DNA from: Sorangium cellulosum
Lineage (GTDB): Bacteria > Myxococcota_A > Polyangia > Polyangiales > Polyangiaceae
Direction: 5' to 3'
NCBI RefSeq assembly: GCF_001589285.1
Contig: NZ_JEMA01000350.1
Location: 1 to 38,715 of the forward strand
Length of the DNA stretch: 38,715 nt
Both the position numbers and the translations under genes were made by a program. Positions 16,844-25,558 of this stretch are shown in pieces; the stretch's first letter is position 1; each line of letters opens with the position of its first letter. The notes beneath the pieces were generated by a model, which saw only the letters and a list, made by a program, of their open reading frames with translations, was not told where the DNA came from and ran no database searches.

Positions 16844-17355
16844 CTGTATTCTTTGCCTCCGTGCAGTTGCGTTCCATCGGAGAGGGCGCCGAGCCTCGGA
16901 CGACCTCCGGCCGTCGCGGGCTCACGCGCCGTCCGCCGGCACCAGAGGTTTAACGCAGGGACAGCGACCCCGGGCGTAACAAGTCTGTCGCGAATCCGGT
17001 CGCGCTCCCTCGGCGCGTTCGCGCGCCCCGCGCCCCCTGAGCGCCCCGGCCAGGGACCGGTCGGTCTGCGACCCCGACCTGGTCCGGGTCGCGCCGCTGT
17101 CGATCGCCACATGTGGAATCGCGACAACACGCTGGCCCTTCCAGCGTATACATCTTGCGTCATCCAGCACGATTCCGGCGGCCGGAAGGCTGTGCCCCAG
17201 GCGGAGAAGGCGAATCCATGCACCATGGACGCGCCCCCTGAATCCGGCGCGCCCGCCGCGATCTCGCATATCACAGGGAGAGCCGTTGTCGTCCGAGGCT
17301 CGACGCACGACCCCGGCAACCTTCTTGCATGGCCGCGCCGGTCGCAGGAGGCGCA
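16844..17355. other. 512-bp divergent spacer (GST / haem lipoprotein)
   Basis: No supported gene; frames here are compositional. It must hold the promoters of the GST gene (-) and the di-haem lipoprotein (+). It contains the inverted repeat at 17129-17147, followed by a TATACAT sequence that could be a -10 region for the plus-strand gene. Confidence 0.5.
17129..17147. promoter_or_regulatory. Inverted repeat ACGCTGG-N5-CCAGCGT
   Basis: A perfect 7+5+7 inverted repeat, with TATACAT directly after it (17146-17152), about 210 bp upstream of the di-haem lipoprotein start. It is an operator-like site in a spacer. No regulator can be named. Confidence 0.3.
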
Positions 17356-19233
17356 ATGAAAGCTCAATCCGGAGCGGGGCTCACCACGCTCATCGCCATG
17401 ATCTCGGCTATCGCCGGGTGCAACGTGCTCTCAGGCTATGACGATGTCTCGTGGGACGTGAACGAACGCTGGAAGGAGTCCCAGGAGCCAGCTCCGCCCC
17501 CCAAGATCTCCGCGGTGCCGCCTCCCCCGATCAGCGGCGGGACGCTCCTGGTGACCGCCGACAAGGCGCTCGCCGTTGCTGCGGATCCGGACCGCGACAG
17601 AATCTCCATCGTCGACCTCGCCAGCTTCGAGGTGGACGCCATCCTCCCTCTGGAGAAGGATGACGAGCCTGGGCGCGTGGCCGAGGGGGCGGCTGGCTTC
17701 GTTCATGTGGCGCTCCGCCGCGGTGAAGCGGTGGTCACCATCGATCTCGCCACCAAGGAGATGCACCGCAGGCCCGTTTGCCCCGCGCCCCGCGGGATCG
17801 CGTACGACGCCTCGACAGACCTGCTCCACGTGGCGTGCGCGGGCGGCGAGCTCGTGACGCTCTCCTCGAATGTCGCTGCCCGGCCGGTCCGCCAGCTCCG
17901 CCTCGACCGCGACCTGCGCGACGTGATCGTCGAGGGGGACTCGCTCCTCGTGAGCCGCTTCCGGTCCTCCGAGCTCCTTGTGATCGCGAAGGACGGGACG
18001 GTGGCCGAGCGCATCAGGCCGCCGGCGTACATCCCGGGCGAGCTGTACGGCATCGAGGACGACGCGCGTGAGTTCCAGCCGGGGGTGGCGTGGAGGACGG
18101 TCCCGCTGCCTGGGGGCGGCGTGGCCATGGTGCACCAGCGCAGCCTCGTCAGCCCCGTCAGCAGCACGGGGGCCGGCGTCTACTACTCGAAGAATTGCGA
18201 CCGGCGCTTGGTCCATACAGCGGTGACCCTCATGCGACCGCTGCCCGGCGAGGCCCATCCGTCGAGCGCGGCGCTGTCCACGCATGGTGGTGGCAGCATC
18301 GGGATCGGGCTGCTCCCTGTCGACATCGCTGTGTCGCCGGATGAGCGCAGCGCCGCGATCTTGCAGGCGGGCAGCGGCTATGTCATCGAGGCGCCGCTCG
18401 AGTCCCTGGAGCGGAACGACGGGATCGACACCTGCACGCTCGCCCCTGACCAGCGCCTGCTCTTTGTCGGCGTCAGGAAAGAGCCCATCGCCGTCGGCTA
18501 CGACGGAGAGAGAAACCTGCTCGTGCAGGTACGGGAGCCGCCGAGCATCCTGCGCCTCGCGACCCTCAGCGGCGAAGTGATCGGCGCGCTCGATCTTCCC
18601 GGTGAGAGCCGGCTCGACGATTCCCATGCCCTCTTCCATGGCGACGGCGGTGGATCCCGCGCCGTGTCCTGCGCGTCCTGCCACCCGGAGGGGCATGAAG
18701 ATGGCCGGGTATGGAACTTCGAGCCCGTCGGACCGCGCCGCACGCAATCCGTCGCAGGCGGCGTCCTCGCGACGGCGCCGCTGCACTGGGACGGTGACCT
18801 GAAAGACTACTGGGGCTTCATGACGGAGGTGCTCGAGAAGCGGATGGGCCGCTCGCTTCCGGACGCCGATCACCTCCGCGCGTTCGCGGCGTGGCTCGAC
18901 GCGATCAAGGCCCTGCCCCGGTCGAAGCCGGCGGACGAGGGCGCCGCGGCGCGCGGCGAGGCGCTCTTCAACGACCCGACCCTCGAGTGCGCGACGTGCC
19001 ATTCCGGCGAGACGCTCACGAACAACGAGACAGTCGACGTGGGCACGGGCGGGCCCTTCCAGGTGCCCTCGCTGCGCGGGCTCGCGTGGCGCGCCCCGTA
19101 CATGCACGATGGCTGCGCCGCGACGCTCCACGACCGCTTCGGCCCGTGCGGCGGAGGGGATCGACACGGCGTCACCTCGGCGCTCACGCCGGCCCAGATC
19201 GACGATCTCGTCGCGTACCTCGAGACGCTCTGA
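17356..19233 (+). CDS. Beta-propeller plus di-haem cytochrome c lipoprotein
   Basis: A 625-residue secreted lipoprotein. The start is ATG 17356 because AGGAGG (17346-17351) precedes it; ATG 17329 is too early. The lipobox is AIAGC (C22). Residues about 60-430 have repeated strand patterns of a YVTN-like propeller (DRDRISIVDLASFEVDAILPL, LLHVACAGGELVTLS, LLPVDIAVSPDERSAAILQAG). The C-terminal part is a MauG/CCP-like di-haem module with C439-A-S-C442-H443 (CASCHPEG) and C545-A-T-C548-H549 (CATCHSGE), plus VPSLRGLAWRAPYMHDG. Likely a periplasmic or surface redox enzyme or electron-transfer protein, with the propeller as a binding platform. It stands alone, convergent with the lipoxygenase gene. 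The function is inferred at fold level only. Confidence 0.85.
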   Translation: MKAQSGAGLTTLIAMISAIAGCNVLSGYDDVSWDVNERWKESQEPAPPPKISAVPPPPISGGTLLVTADKALAVAADPDRDRISIVDLASFEVDAILPLEKDDEPGRVAEGAAGFVHVALRRGEAVVTIDLATKEMHRRPVCPAPRGIAYDASTDLLHVACAGGELVTLSSNVAARPVRQLRLDRDLRDVIVEGDSLLVSRFRSSELLVIAKDGTVAERIRPPAYIPGELYGIEDDAREFQPGVAWRTVPLPGGGVAMVHQRSLVSPVSSTGAGVYYSKNCDRRLVHTAVTLMRPLPGEAHPSSAALSTHGGGSIGIGLLPVDIAVSPDERSAAILQAGSGYVIEAPLESLERNDGIDTCTLAPDQRLLFVGVRKEPIAVGYDGERNLLVQVREPPSILRLATLSGEVIGALDLPGESRLDDSHALFHGDGGGSRAVSCASCHPEGHEDGRVWNFEPVGPRRTQSVAGGVLATAPLHWDGDLKDYWGFMTEVLEKRMGRSLPDADHLRAFAAWLDAIKALPRSKPADEGAAARGEALFNDPTLECATCHSGETLTNNETVDVGTGGPFQVPSLRGLAWRAPYMHDGCAATLHDRFGPCGGGDRHGVTSALTPAQIDDLVAYLETL

Positions 19234-19251
19234 CCCCGAGACCTCCCGGCT

Positions 19252-19302
19252 CGCGGCGAGCGCCCCCGGCGTCGCGTCCGGTCGCCGCTGGGGCTCGCCG
19301 CG
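19252..19302. terminator. Hairpin between convergent haem lipoprotein and lipoxygenase genes
   Basis: CGCGGCGAGC (19252-19261) pairs with GCTCGCCGCG (19293-19302). An outer AGACC/GGTCT pair (19239-19243 with 19306-19310) can extend the structure. It sits in the 108-bp convergent spacer and suggests a bidirectional terminator. No T tract is seen. Confidence 0.4.
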
Positions 19303-19341
19303 TGGGGTCTGGCCGACGGGCAGGCGCCCCGCCGGCGCCGC

Positions 19342-21456
19342 TCAGATATTGATGCTCTGCGGGATGGCCGAGGGCAGGAGGGTCGAGTAGGCCGTGCGCT
19401 CGCCGAGGCCGTTCGCGAGGTGGATCTGCTCCTCGATGGCCTGCAGCCGCTGCTGGAAGCGCGCGAGCGCGGCGCGCGCCCGCAGATCCGTGAACTGCCC
19501 GCCGTACTGGCCGAGCACTGTGTGATAGACGGCGCCGAGCCCCCCCAGCACCGCCTGCTGCAGGATGGACTCGCCGAGCGGCGCCAGGACGTCGAGCACC
19601 TGCGTCGCCGGCGCTTGGGCGGGCGCGGGGAACGGCGCGAAGCCGGCGAGCGGGAGGGCCGGCGTGTAGCTCATGATCGTGCGCTGCGGGAAGTTCACGG
19701 CCGCGTGCTGCGCGCTGGCCGTGAAGATCACCTGGGTGAGGAGCGTGGACAGGTACCCGACCGTCTCGATCCGGGCGGCCGCGCCGGGGGCGCCCTCGCC
19801 GATGTCCTGGATGTGGCCGGCGGTCACGAGCTCCTGCACCCACGCCTGCAGCTCGTAGTCGCCCGCGACGTCCCCGTCGCTCTCGTAATAGAACCCCACG
19901 TAGTCCGAGACCCAGTCGTGAAGGGCGTTCCAGACCGCCAGGGCGTCGTCGCGGTAGGGATAATCGGGGAGCGCCTCCTTCGAGTCGACCCCCAGGGCGG
20001 CGAGCGCCTGGGGGAGGAACGTCTGGTTATAACGCACCTCCTGGACGGCGCTCGCGGCGAGCGCGTTCAGCGACGCGCTCGTGCCCGAGAGCAGGAGATC
20101 TACCGGGCCGCCCGGCGTGATGAGCGACGTCTGGGCCGCGTAGTTGATGAGCAGGGTGCCCGCGAAGTGCGGCGTGAGCAGGAGGTTGAGCGGGTGCGTG
20201 GGGTCGAGCTGGCGCGCTGTCGCAAGCACGAACGGCTCGGTGAGCAGGTGGGTGAGCCCGAGATGGCTGATGAGCTCGTGGTAGTTCCCGTCGGCGATGT
20301 TGACGACGAGCTTCGCGACGCTCCAGGAGACGTCGTCGCTCGGGTAGAAGATGGGGCTCTGGGCGTCCTGGCCCGTCTGGATCGCGAGCGGCCGCAGCGA
20401 GCGACGCCCCGAGCCCGCGGCGGGCACGTAGAAAAGGGCCTTCGGGGCCCAGACGTACTTCGGTTGCGGGTCCGTGCCAGGAACGAGCTTGGTGAGCGCA
20501 GCGTAGTCGACGAGATAGATACGCCCGGCGCAGGCGGCCTCCTGGACGGTGGCGCCGGGCTCGCCCGTCACGCTGGCGAACCGCTCGTCCGTCACGGGGA
20601 ACGCCGCGAGATCGGCGGGCGTCGCGCGCCGGAGGATCATCGCGTTCGGGCCGGCGACGCGCAGCGCGGCGAAGAACTCGTCCGTCTGCGAGACGCCGGC
20701 GGAGGGAGGCAGCGGGATCTTGCGGAACTGCGCGGCGTATTGCTGGACATCGTCGGCGCGCCCCCGGAGGCCCACCACCGAGAGATAGAAGTCGAGGATC
20801 CCCCTCACCAGATCGGCGAGCCACTGGCCGATGTCCCTCGCGTCCGTGACCTCGGTCCCGGCCGCTGCCCCGGTGGTCGTGGTGGGCGCCTTGAGGGGCG
20901 CCTTCAGGGGCGCCGCGGGGAACACCCTGGAGGGCTCCGTGGGGAGCACGCCCGCCTCCGGGCGGCGGACGAGCGAGAGCGGGTCGGCCGGCTGCGGGCT
21001 CTTCTGCGCGTGCGCCCTCGCCGCGAGCTTCCCGAGCTTCTCGCGCTGCTCGGACAGAAAAACGTGAAGCTCCATGGCCCGCTCCACGAGCTCGGGGTCG
21101 CTCTGCATCACCTCCGGGTCCGGGTTCACGACCTCGCCCCTGGGCTGGGCCTCGGCCCGATCGCTGAAGCCCGATTGTCCGAGGACGACCGGGATCTGGA
21201 CGTCGAAGCTGAGCGTGTTCGGCAAGAGGATGCTGACGAGGTTCTCGCCGAGCGCGATGGCGACGCCGGCGACCTGGAGCGACCACTCGAGGGAGAGATC
21301 GACCGGGATGGGCGCCGCCGCCATCGGCAGCCCGCCGACGATGGACGGATAATCGTACAGGTACCGGGTCTGCTGCTGCGCGAGCGCTTGCGCTCGCTCC
21401 TCGCGGTTCTTCGGCGTGTCGTTCTGCGGCAGGACCGGAACGTCGAACAGGCTCAT
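19342..21456 (-). CDS. Lipoxygenase
   Basis: A 704-residue iron lipoxygenase that inserts O2 into polyunsaturated fatty acids to give hydroperoxides. All five expected iron ligands are present: H398 and H403 (HLGLTH), H584 and N588 (SAQHAAVNFPQ) and the C-terminal isoleucine I704. Alignment by eye with soybean LOX-1 (H499/H504, A542) has a constant offset of 101, placing Ala441 (INYAAQTSLI) at the Coffa site, where Ala predicts S-type and Gly R-type products. No signal peptide is evident in the N-terminus (MSLFDVPVLPQNDTPKN), so the enzyme is probably cytosolic. The start has a strong GGAGGAGG (21461-21468) 4 nt upstream. The Cys-rich lipoprotein gene ends 66 bp upstream on the same strand, so the two are probably co-transcribed. 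Confidence 0.94.
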   Translation of the reverse strand: MSLFDVPVLPQNDTPKNREERAQALAQQQTRYLYDYPSIVGGLPMAAAPIPVDLSLEWSLQVAGVAIALGENLVSILLPNTLSFDVQIPVVLGQSGFSDRAEAQPRGEVVNPDPEVMQSDPELVERAMELHVFLSEQREKLGKLAARAHAQKSPQPADPLSLVRRPEAGVLPTEPSRVFPAAPLKAPLKAPTTTTGAAAGTEVTDARDIGQWLADLVRGILDFYLSVVGLRGRADDVQQYAAQFRKIPLPPSAGVSQTDEFFAALRVAGPNAMILRRATPADLAAFPVTDERFASVTGEPGATVQEAACAGRIYLVDYAALTKLVPGTDPQPKYVWAPKALFYVPAAGSGRRSLRPLAIQTGQDAQSPIFYPSDDVSWSVAKLVVNIADGNYHELISHLGLTHLLTEPFVLATARQLDPTHPLNLLLTPHFAGTLLINYAAQTSLITPGGPVDLLLSGTSASLNALAASAVQEVRYNQTFLPQALAALGVDSKEALPDYPYRDDALAVWNALHDWVSDYVGFYYESDGDVAGDYELQAWVQELVTAGHIQDIGEGAPGAAARIETVGYLSTLLTQVIFTASAQHAAVNFPQRTIMSYTPALPLAGFAPFPAPAQAPATQVLDVLAPLGESILQQAVLGGLGAVYHTVLGQYGGQFTDLRARAALARFQQRLQAIEEQIHLANGLGERTAYSTLLPSAIPQSINI

Positions 21457-21522
21457 GGCACCTCCTCCAGCGACTGCCGGCGAGCGTATTGCAGCTCACT
21501 CCCTGCAGTCCAGGCCTTGCGT

Positions 21523-22575
21523 CTACTTGACGCAACAGAGCGTCGACTGCCCCGTCGGATCCAGCGAGCCGCTGAGGCTCGTGCGCGCGGTGCACGTCGA
21601 GTTGGTCGGCTTGCCGACGAGGTGCGCCGGAGGCGAGTAGGCGTACCCGCAGTACCGGCTGCCCTGCGACATCTCCGCGTGATCGAAGCAGCTATAGTCG
21701 TTGCCGAGCTCGACCCGAACGTAATTGCAATCGCCGCCGCTCGCCGTGCAGGCGCAGGACGAGCACGTCCGGGTGTCGGTGTAGCCCCGGAACCAGTCGC
21801 TCTCGCGCCGCGCGTAGCCGCTGCAGGTGGCGCTGCCCGACACGAGCGCGCACTGCTCCGCCGGGGTGAGCTTCGGGGCGCAGACCTCGCCGGCGCCGCA
21901 GCCGGCGCCCGGGCTCGCGTGGCAGAACTTCTTCGACTCGGCCCACCGCGCCGGCGCCGGGATCGCCGTCCCGGTCGCAGTGCAGCTCTGGATCACCTCG
22001 AAGGGGCCCGCGCGAACGCCGCCCCAGCTGACAAATCCATTGTTGATCGGCGTCTCGTCGCACGGGAACCCGACCCGCTTCGCCAGGGTGCCGCCCCTGA
22101 GGCCCTCGTCCGCCTCGCACTGCGACGTCTGCGCGTAGAGGTAGAGATCCGCCGCGCAGTCGGTCGGGTTCGGCGTGCAGCCGCAGCCCTCGCACCCGCT
22201 GCCGGAGAGGCCGCGGAAGAGGAGCGTCTCGCCTGCGGTGAAGCCGTCGGGGCACGGCTCTGCCGCGTCCACGAGGGCGCCGGGCTGGAAGTTCGTGGGG
22301 GCCGTCAGGCAGACAGCGCCCTCGGCGCAGTCCGGGTCCGCGCAGTCGACGGCCTCGTCGCAGTCGTCGTCTGCGCCGTTGAAGCAGTCCTCTGCCCCCA
22401 TGCACCCTGTCATGGTGCTCATGCCCATGCTCGCGCTGGAATGCGTCGTCGTCCCGGCACCAGCGTCACCGCCCGCGCCGCCCACGCCGCCCGCGCCGCC
22501 GAAGTTGCGCTCCTGGGCGCTGCAGGCCGAGAGGCCGACGAGCGCTGCGACCGCAAGCCCGCGAAAGTTCATCAT
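21523..22575 (-). CDS. Cys-rich lipoprotein with MopE-like metal-binding motif
   Basis: A 350-residue secreted lipoprotein. The lipobox is VGLSAC, followed by a Gly-rich linker (FGGAGGVGGAGGDAGAG). Next is an acidic Cys-rich block with the pattern CFNGADDDCDEAVDCADPDC, as in the putative metal-binding repeats of MopE-like myxobacterial proteins. The rest has many cysteines in pairs (CEGCGC, CSSCAC, terminal CCVK) and should be disulfide-rich, with no recognised enzyme signature. The start is placed at the ATG at 22575 (or 22572), at the head of the signal peptide; a longer frame to 22659 adds only Arg/Pro-rich sequence. The spacing to the ribosome site is poor. It is the first gene of the likely lipoxygenase transcript. 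Confidence 0.82.
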   Translation of the reverse strand: MMNFRGLAVAALVGLSACSAQERNFGGAGGVGGAGGDAGAGTTTHSSASMGMSTMTGCMGAEDCFNGADDDCDEAVDCADPDCAEGAVCLTAPTNFQPGALVDAAEPCPDGFTAGETLLFRGLSGSGCEGCGCTPNPTDCAADLYLYAQTSQCEADEGLRGGTLAKRVGFPCDETPINNGFVSWGGVRAGPFEVIQSCTATGTAIPAPARWAESKKFCHASPGAGCGAGEVCAPKLTPAEQCALVSGSATCSGYARRESDWFRGYTDTRTCSSCACTASGGDCNYVRVELGNDYSCFDHAEMSQGSRYCGYAYSPPAHLVGKPTNSTCTARTSLSGSLDPTGQSTLCCVK

Positions 22576-23042
22576 GTTGCCAGGATATCCGCCTCCGGGG
22601 GCACGTGGCAGCCTCAGATGACGCGGCCGGACGCGGGCGCCCCCGGTCGGTGCGCACACATGTCAGCGCACACACATGTACCCCTGGGCCCTGCACGGCT
22701 GCGCCTGGACGAGGGTCATGTTGACGTCCCGCCGATCCAGCGCTCGAGCGCGTGAGTGAAAGAAGCCCTATCGCCGGGCGACGCTGTGCGCGCGTCGAAC
22801 GTTTCGGGCAGCGCGCTCGAGCCGTCGCCCCGGCCCTCGCCGTCGCCGCAGCCCGCCGCAGCGCCAGCGTCGAGTGGACTGCACAAGTGCCAGAGGAGCA
22901 GAAGTCGACGCGTTGTTGCACGCTCCTGCTGCAAGGAGTCGCCATCTCCGGTCTCGGAGCTCGGGGCGAAATGCATTAGGGTCGCCCGGTAGGTCGAGGT
23001 GCGGAAGGGCGCCGAGCTCCGGCGCCGAGTGGGAGCAGCGCG
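22576..23042. other. 467-bp divergent spacer with GCGCACACATGT repeats
   Basis: No gene is called. Two near-identical units, GCGCACACATGT (22652-22663) and GCGCACACACATGT (22666-22679), lie about 80 bp upstream of the minus-strand lipoprotein start; each ends in the palindrome ACATGT. They may be regulator sites. A short minus-strand frame ending at 22716 was considered and left out. Confidence 0.4.
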
Positions 23043-24824
23043 ATGCACGAGATCAATTTTTACACGCTTCCGCGTGCCATTCAGGACGGCGTGCTCGAGG
23101 CGTTCCGCGGGCGGTTCGCGCCGGCGCCCATCGTCAGCCGGCCCGGGACTCGGCGCACCATCGTGGCCTGGCTCGCGGTCAGCGCCGCGGCGGGCCTCCT
23201 GCTGGCGGCGCTCTGCGCGGCCGGCCTCGGCGACGTCAACAGCGCCCTCGCGCTCCACCCGAGGGCGGCGGCCGCCGCGTACGTGCTGCTCGCCGCGACC
23301 ACCGCCCTCGGCGTGCTCCGGGCGCTCGCCTACAACGCCGTCCTCGTCACGCTGCCGTTCGCGCCCGGCCTGTTCGTCTTCCCCGCGAACCTGATCGACG
23401 CGCGCGACCACAGGCTCCGGGTCTTCTCGCTCGCGGAGCTCTCGCGCGTCTCGGCGGACCGCCGGGGCGCCGTGGTCCTCACGTTCGGCGGCACGCAGCA
23501 CGCCTTTCCCCTCGAGGACCCGTCGCGCTCGGGCGAGGTGATCCGGGAGATCGAGGAGGCGTGGAGCCGCATGAGAGCGAGGCCCGACGCCGCGGAGCTG
23601 CGCCGGCTCGATCCGTTCGAGCCGCCTGCCCTCGAGAGCCCGTTCGCGTCGCCGATCCCGCTCTCGCGCGAGGTCCCGGGGTGGCAACGCCATGGATGGC
23701 TCCTCGCGTCCGCGGTCGGCGTGGCCCTCGGCCTGGGGCTCTTCTTCCTCCGCAACCGGATGAGCGACGCTCGGATGTACGCCGCGGCGCGGGCGCGCGA
23801 CGACGTGGCCGCGTACCAGAGCTACATCGCGCGCGGCCGCGGCCACGGGGAGGTCGTCTCGCAGGTGCTGCTGCCGCGGGCCGAGCTGCGCCTCGCGGTG
23901 GCGAAGGGCTCGGTGGAGGCCATCGACGACTTCATCCGCGCCTACCCCAGGACGGGCATCCAGGCCGAGGTGGCCGCGGCCCGCCGCGCCGCGCTCGCCG
24001 CGGAGCTCGATCGGGCGCGGGAGGCGGGCACGCTCGCGGCGCTGCTGGCGTTCGCGGAGCGCTACCCGAAGCACGGCCTGGACAGGGAGTTCAACGACGC
24101 CAGGCACGCGATCCATGTGCGCGCGCTCGATCGGTACAGGAGCGAGATGCCCGAAGGGAGCGAGGAGAACGCGGATCTCGTGCGGCGGCTCCTCGCCTAC
24201 GCGGAGCGCGTGGGGCCCAGGAGCACGCCGCAGGGCCTCCGCGGCCCGGCCGTCCAGGTCCGCTTCCGGCGGCTTCCGTCGCAGGACCTGAAGCGCGCCG
24301 ACGAGCTCGTGATGAAGAGCCCGATGTTCCGCGGCGTCACGTCGCTGCCGACGCGCTACGTGGATGCGACCCGCCTCGATCCCCAGGAGGAGCGGACAGC
24401 GAAGGCGCTGGCGGAGGGGCTCGCGCGGGGGTTCGAGCCGGAGCTCGTCACCTTCGAGCCGGGCCCGCCCGTCGAGGGCTCCGCCGAGGAGCAGCTCTCC
24501 GTCACCTCCCCTTCCCTCGTGGTGAGCTATCGCGTCGAGTCGTCCGGGATCGCCTATGGCAGCAAGAAGCCGCAGATCATCATCATGGGGCTCAAGCTCT
24601 TCTTCAACACGGAGTTCCTCTTGCCCGGAGACGCGAAGCCGCTGCTCACGAGCCACACGATCGCGCGGCGGGTCCCGGCCGGGCTCATTCAGCAGCAGCC
24701 CGCCGCCTCGCGCCCTGGGACCATCGAGGCCATCGTTTACGAGGGCATGATGCGCGAAGCCTTCATCGAGCTCGGGGAGCGCTATCTCTCCACGTGGTTC
24801 CGGAAGCGCGACGAGCCCCGGTGA
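23043..24824 (+). CDS. Membrane protein of unknown family
   Basis: A 593-residue protein not recognised. It starts with MHEINFYTLPRAIQDGVLEAFRGRF, then has two hydrophobic helices (IVAWLAVSAAAGLLLAAL and AAAYVLLAATTALGVLRAL), a region resembling a small PH-like or signalling fold (FVFPANLIDARDHRLRVFSLAELSRVS; HAFPLEDPSRSGEVIREI), a third helix (WLLASAVGVALGLGLFFL) at about 217-237, and a long Ala/Arg-rich helical part with repeat-like units (AAYQSYIARG, DDFIRAYPRTG, LLAFAERYPKHG) that look like degenerate helical repeats. A beta-rich C-terminal domain follows (SLVVSYRVESSGIAYGSKKPQIIIMGLKLFF). A GGGAG ribosome site precedes the ATG. It should be an inner-membrane protein with large soluble parts. 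No enzymatic motif is visible. Confidence 0.8.
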   Translation: MHEINFYTLPRAIQDGVLEAFRGRFAPAPIVSRPGTRRTIVAWLAVSAAAGLLLAALCAAGLGDVNSALALHPRAAAAAYVLLAATTALGVLRALAYNAVLVTLPFAPGLFVFPANLIDARDHRLRVFSLAELSRVSADRRGAVVLTFGGTQHAFPLEDPSRSGEVIREIEEAWSRMRARPDAAELRRLDPFEPPALESPFASPIPLSREVPGWQRHGWLLASAVGVALGLGLFFLRNRMSDARMYAAARARDDVAAYQSYIARGRGHGEVVSQVLLPRAELRLAVAKGSVEAIDDFIRAYPRTGIQAEVAAARRAALAAELDRAREAGTLAALLAFAERYPKHGLDREFNDARHAIHVRALDRYRSEMPEGSEENADLVRRLLAYAERVGPRSTPQGLRGPAVQVRFRRLPSQDLKRADELVMKSPMFRGVTSLPTRYVDATRLDPQEERTAKALAEGLARGFEPELVTFEPGPPVEGSAEEQLSVTSPSLVVSYRVESSGIAYGSKKPQIIIMGLKLFFNTEFLLPGDAKPLLTSHTIARRVPAGLIQQQPAASRPGTIEAIVYEGMMREAFIELGERYLSTWFRKRDEPR

Positions 24825-24982
24825 GGGTGGATGAGCTCCTCTGCGGCCTGGTATCGTACACGACCTGCCGGAACGGGCTTCGGAGGCCCTCGGCCTGGGT
24901 GGCGCGCAGTACCCCCTGTTCCCCGAGGCGGACATGGGGTATCCTCCGCGGACGAAACCCTAATCAGGCTCGTGAGTTATTG

Positions 24983-25309
24983 ATGCAATCGAAGATGAAT
25001 GTTCTGGTGTTGTGTGTTGTCGGTGCCCTGGCGATGGGGTGCAATGTCTGTGAGGATCTCGACGCACGGATGTGCGAGGATCTCGGGGCGGAGGATTGCG
25101 CCCTCTGGCGAGAGAAGGGGATGAACTTCGTCGCCCAGGCGAAGTCGAGGCCCCGCCGGATGTTGAAGGACGCGCTGTTCGGGGCCGACTCGCAGACGTG
25201 CCAGTCCGCGGGGAGCGACGCTGTGTATTCGCAGATCCTCCAGGCGACGAAGACGCAGGTGGCCGCCTACCGCAAGGCGCAGCAGGCCACAGAGGCAGCG
25301 ACGAAGTAG
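24983..25309 (+). CDS. Small lipoprotein of unknown function
   Basis: A 108-residue exported lipoprotein. The signal peptide is MNVLVLCVVGALAMGC, with the lipid-accepting Cys at 20 counted from ATG 24983; ATG 24995 is an alternative start. The mature part is short, with further cysteines (CNVCEDLDARMCEDLGAEDC and QTC) and a helical C-terminus (VYSQILQATKTQVAAYRKAQQATEAATK). The first 60 bp are more AT-rich than the surroundings. It follows the membrane protein by 158 bp in the same direction. No family is recognised. Confidence 0.72.
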   Translation: MQSKMNVLVLCVVGALAMGCNVCEDLDARMCEDLGAEDCALWREKGMNFVAQAKSRPRRMLKDALFGADSQTCQSAGSDAVYSQILQATKTQVAAYRKAQQATEAATK

Positions 25310-25558
25310 GCGCGCGCCGGCCCGCGAACGCGCCGCCGTGAGGTGGCGGCCGTGCCCCGGGGCTCGGAGCGCGTCCGCGGGCCGGGCGGCGACGAGCCCC
25401 GGAGCGGTCCCCGTTTCCTCACCGCTCCCGAACGCCGCCGGCGTTGCCTCGCCGCCGATCGCCCGGCTGGCCGCCTTGAAACAGCGCCGCGTCGATCATC
25501 GCGCGCCGCGCGCGAGGGCGGGATGTTCCTCGGCGCGATCGAGGCGTAGGATATCCCC

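Noticed and set aside
20027..21595. 522-codon second minus-strand frame within the lipoxygenase gene
   Set aside because: Arg/Gly/Pro-rich out-of-frame shadow; the lipoxygenase frame has all catalytic ligands.
22716..24935. 739-codon minus-strand frame and its short 3' end (22716-22976)
   Set aside because: Mostly antisense to the membrane protein gene. The last 86 codons have mixed third-position composition and no convincing ribosome site, so a small gene there cannot be supported.
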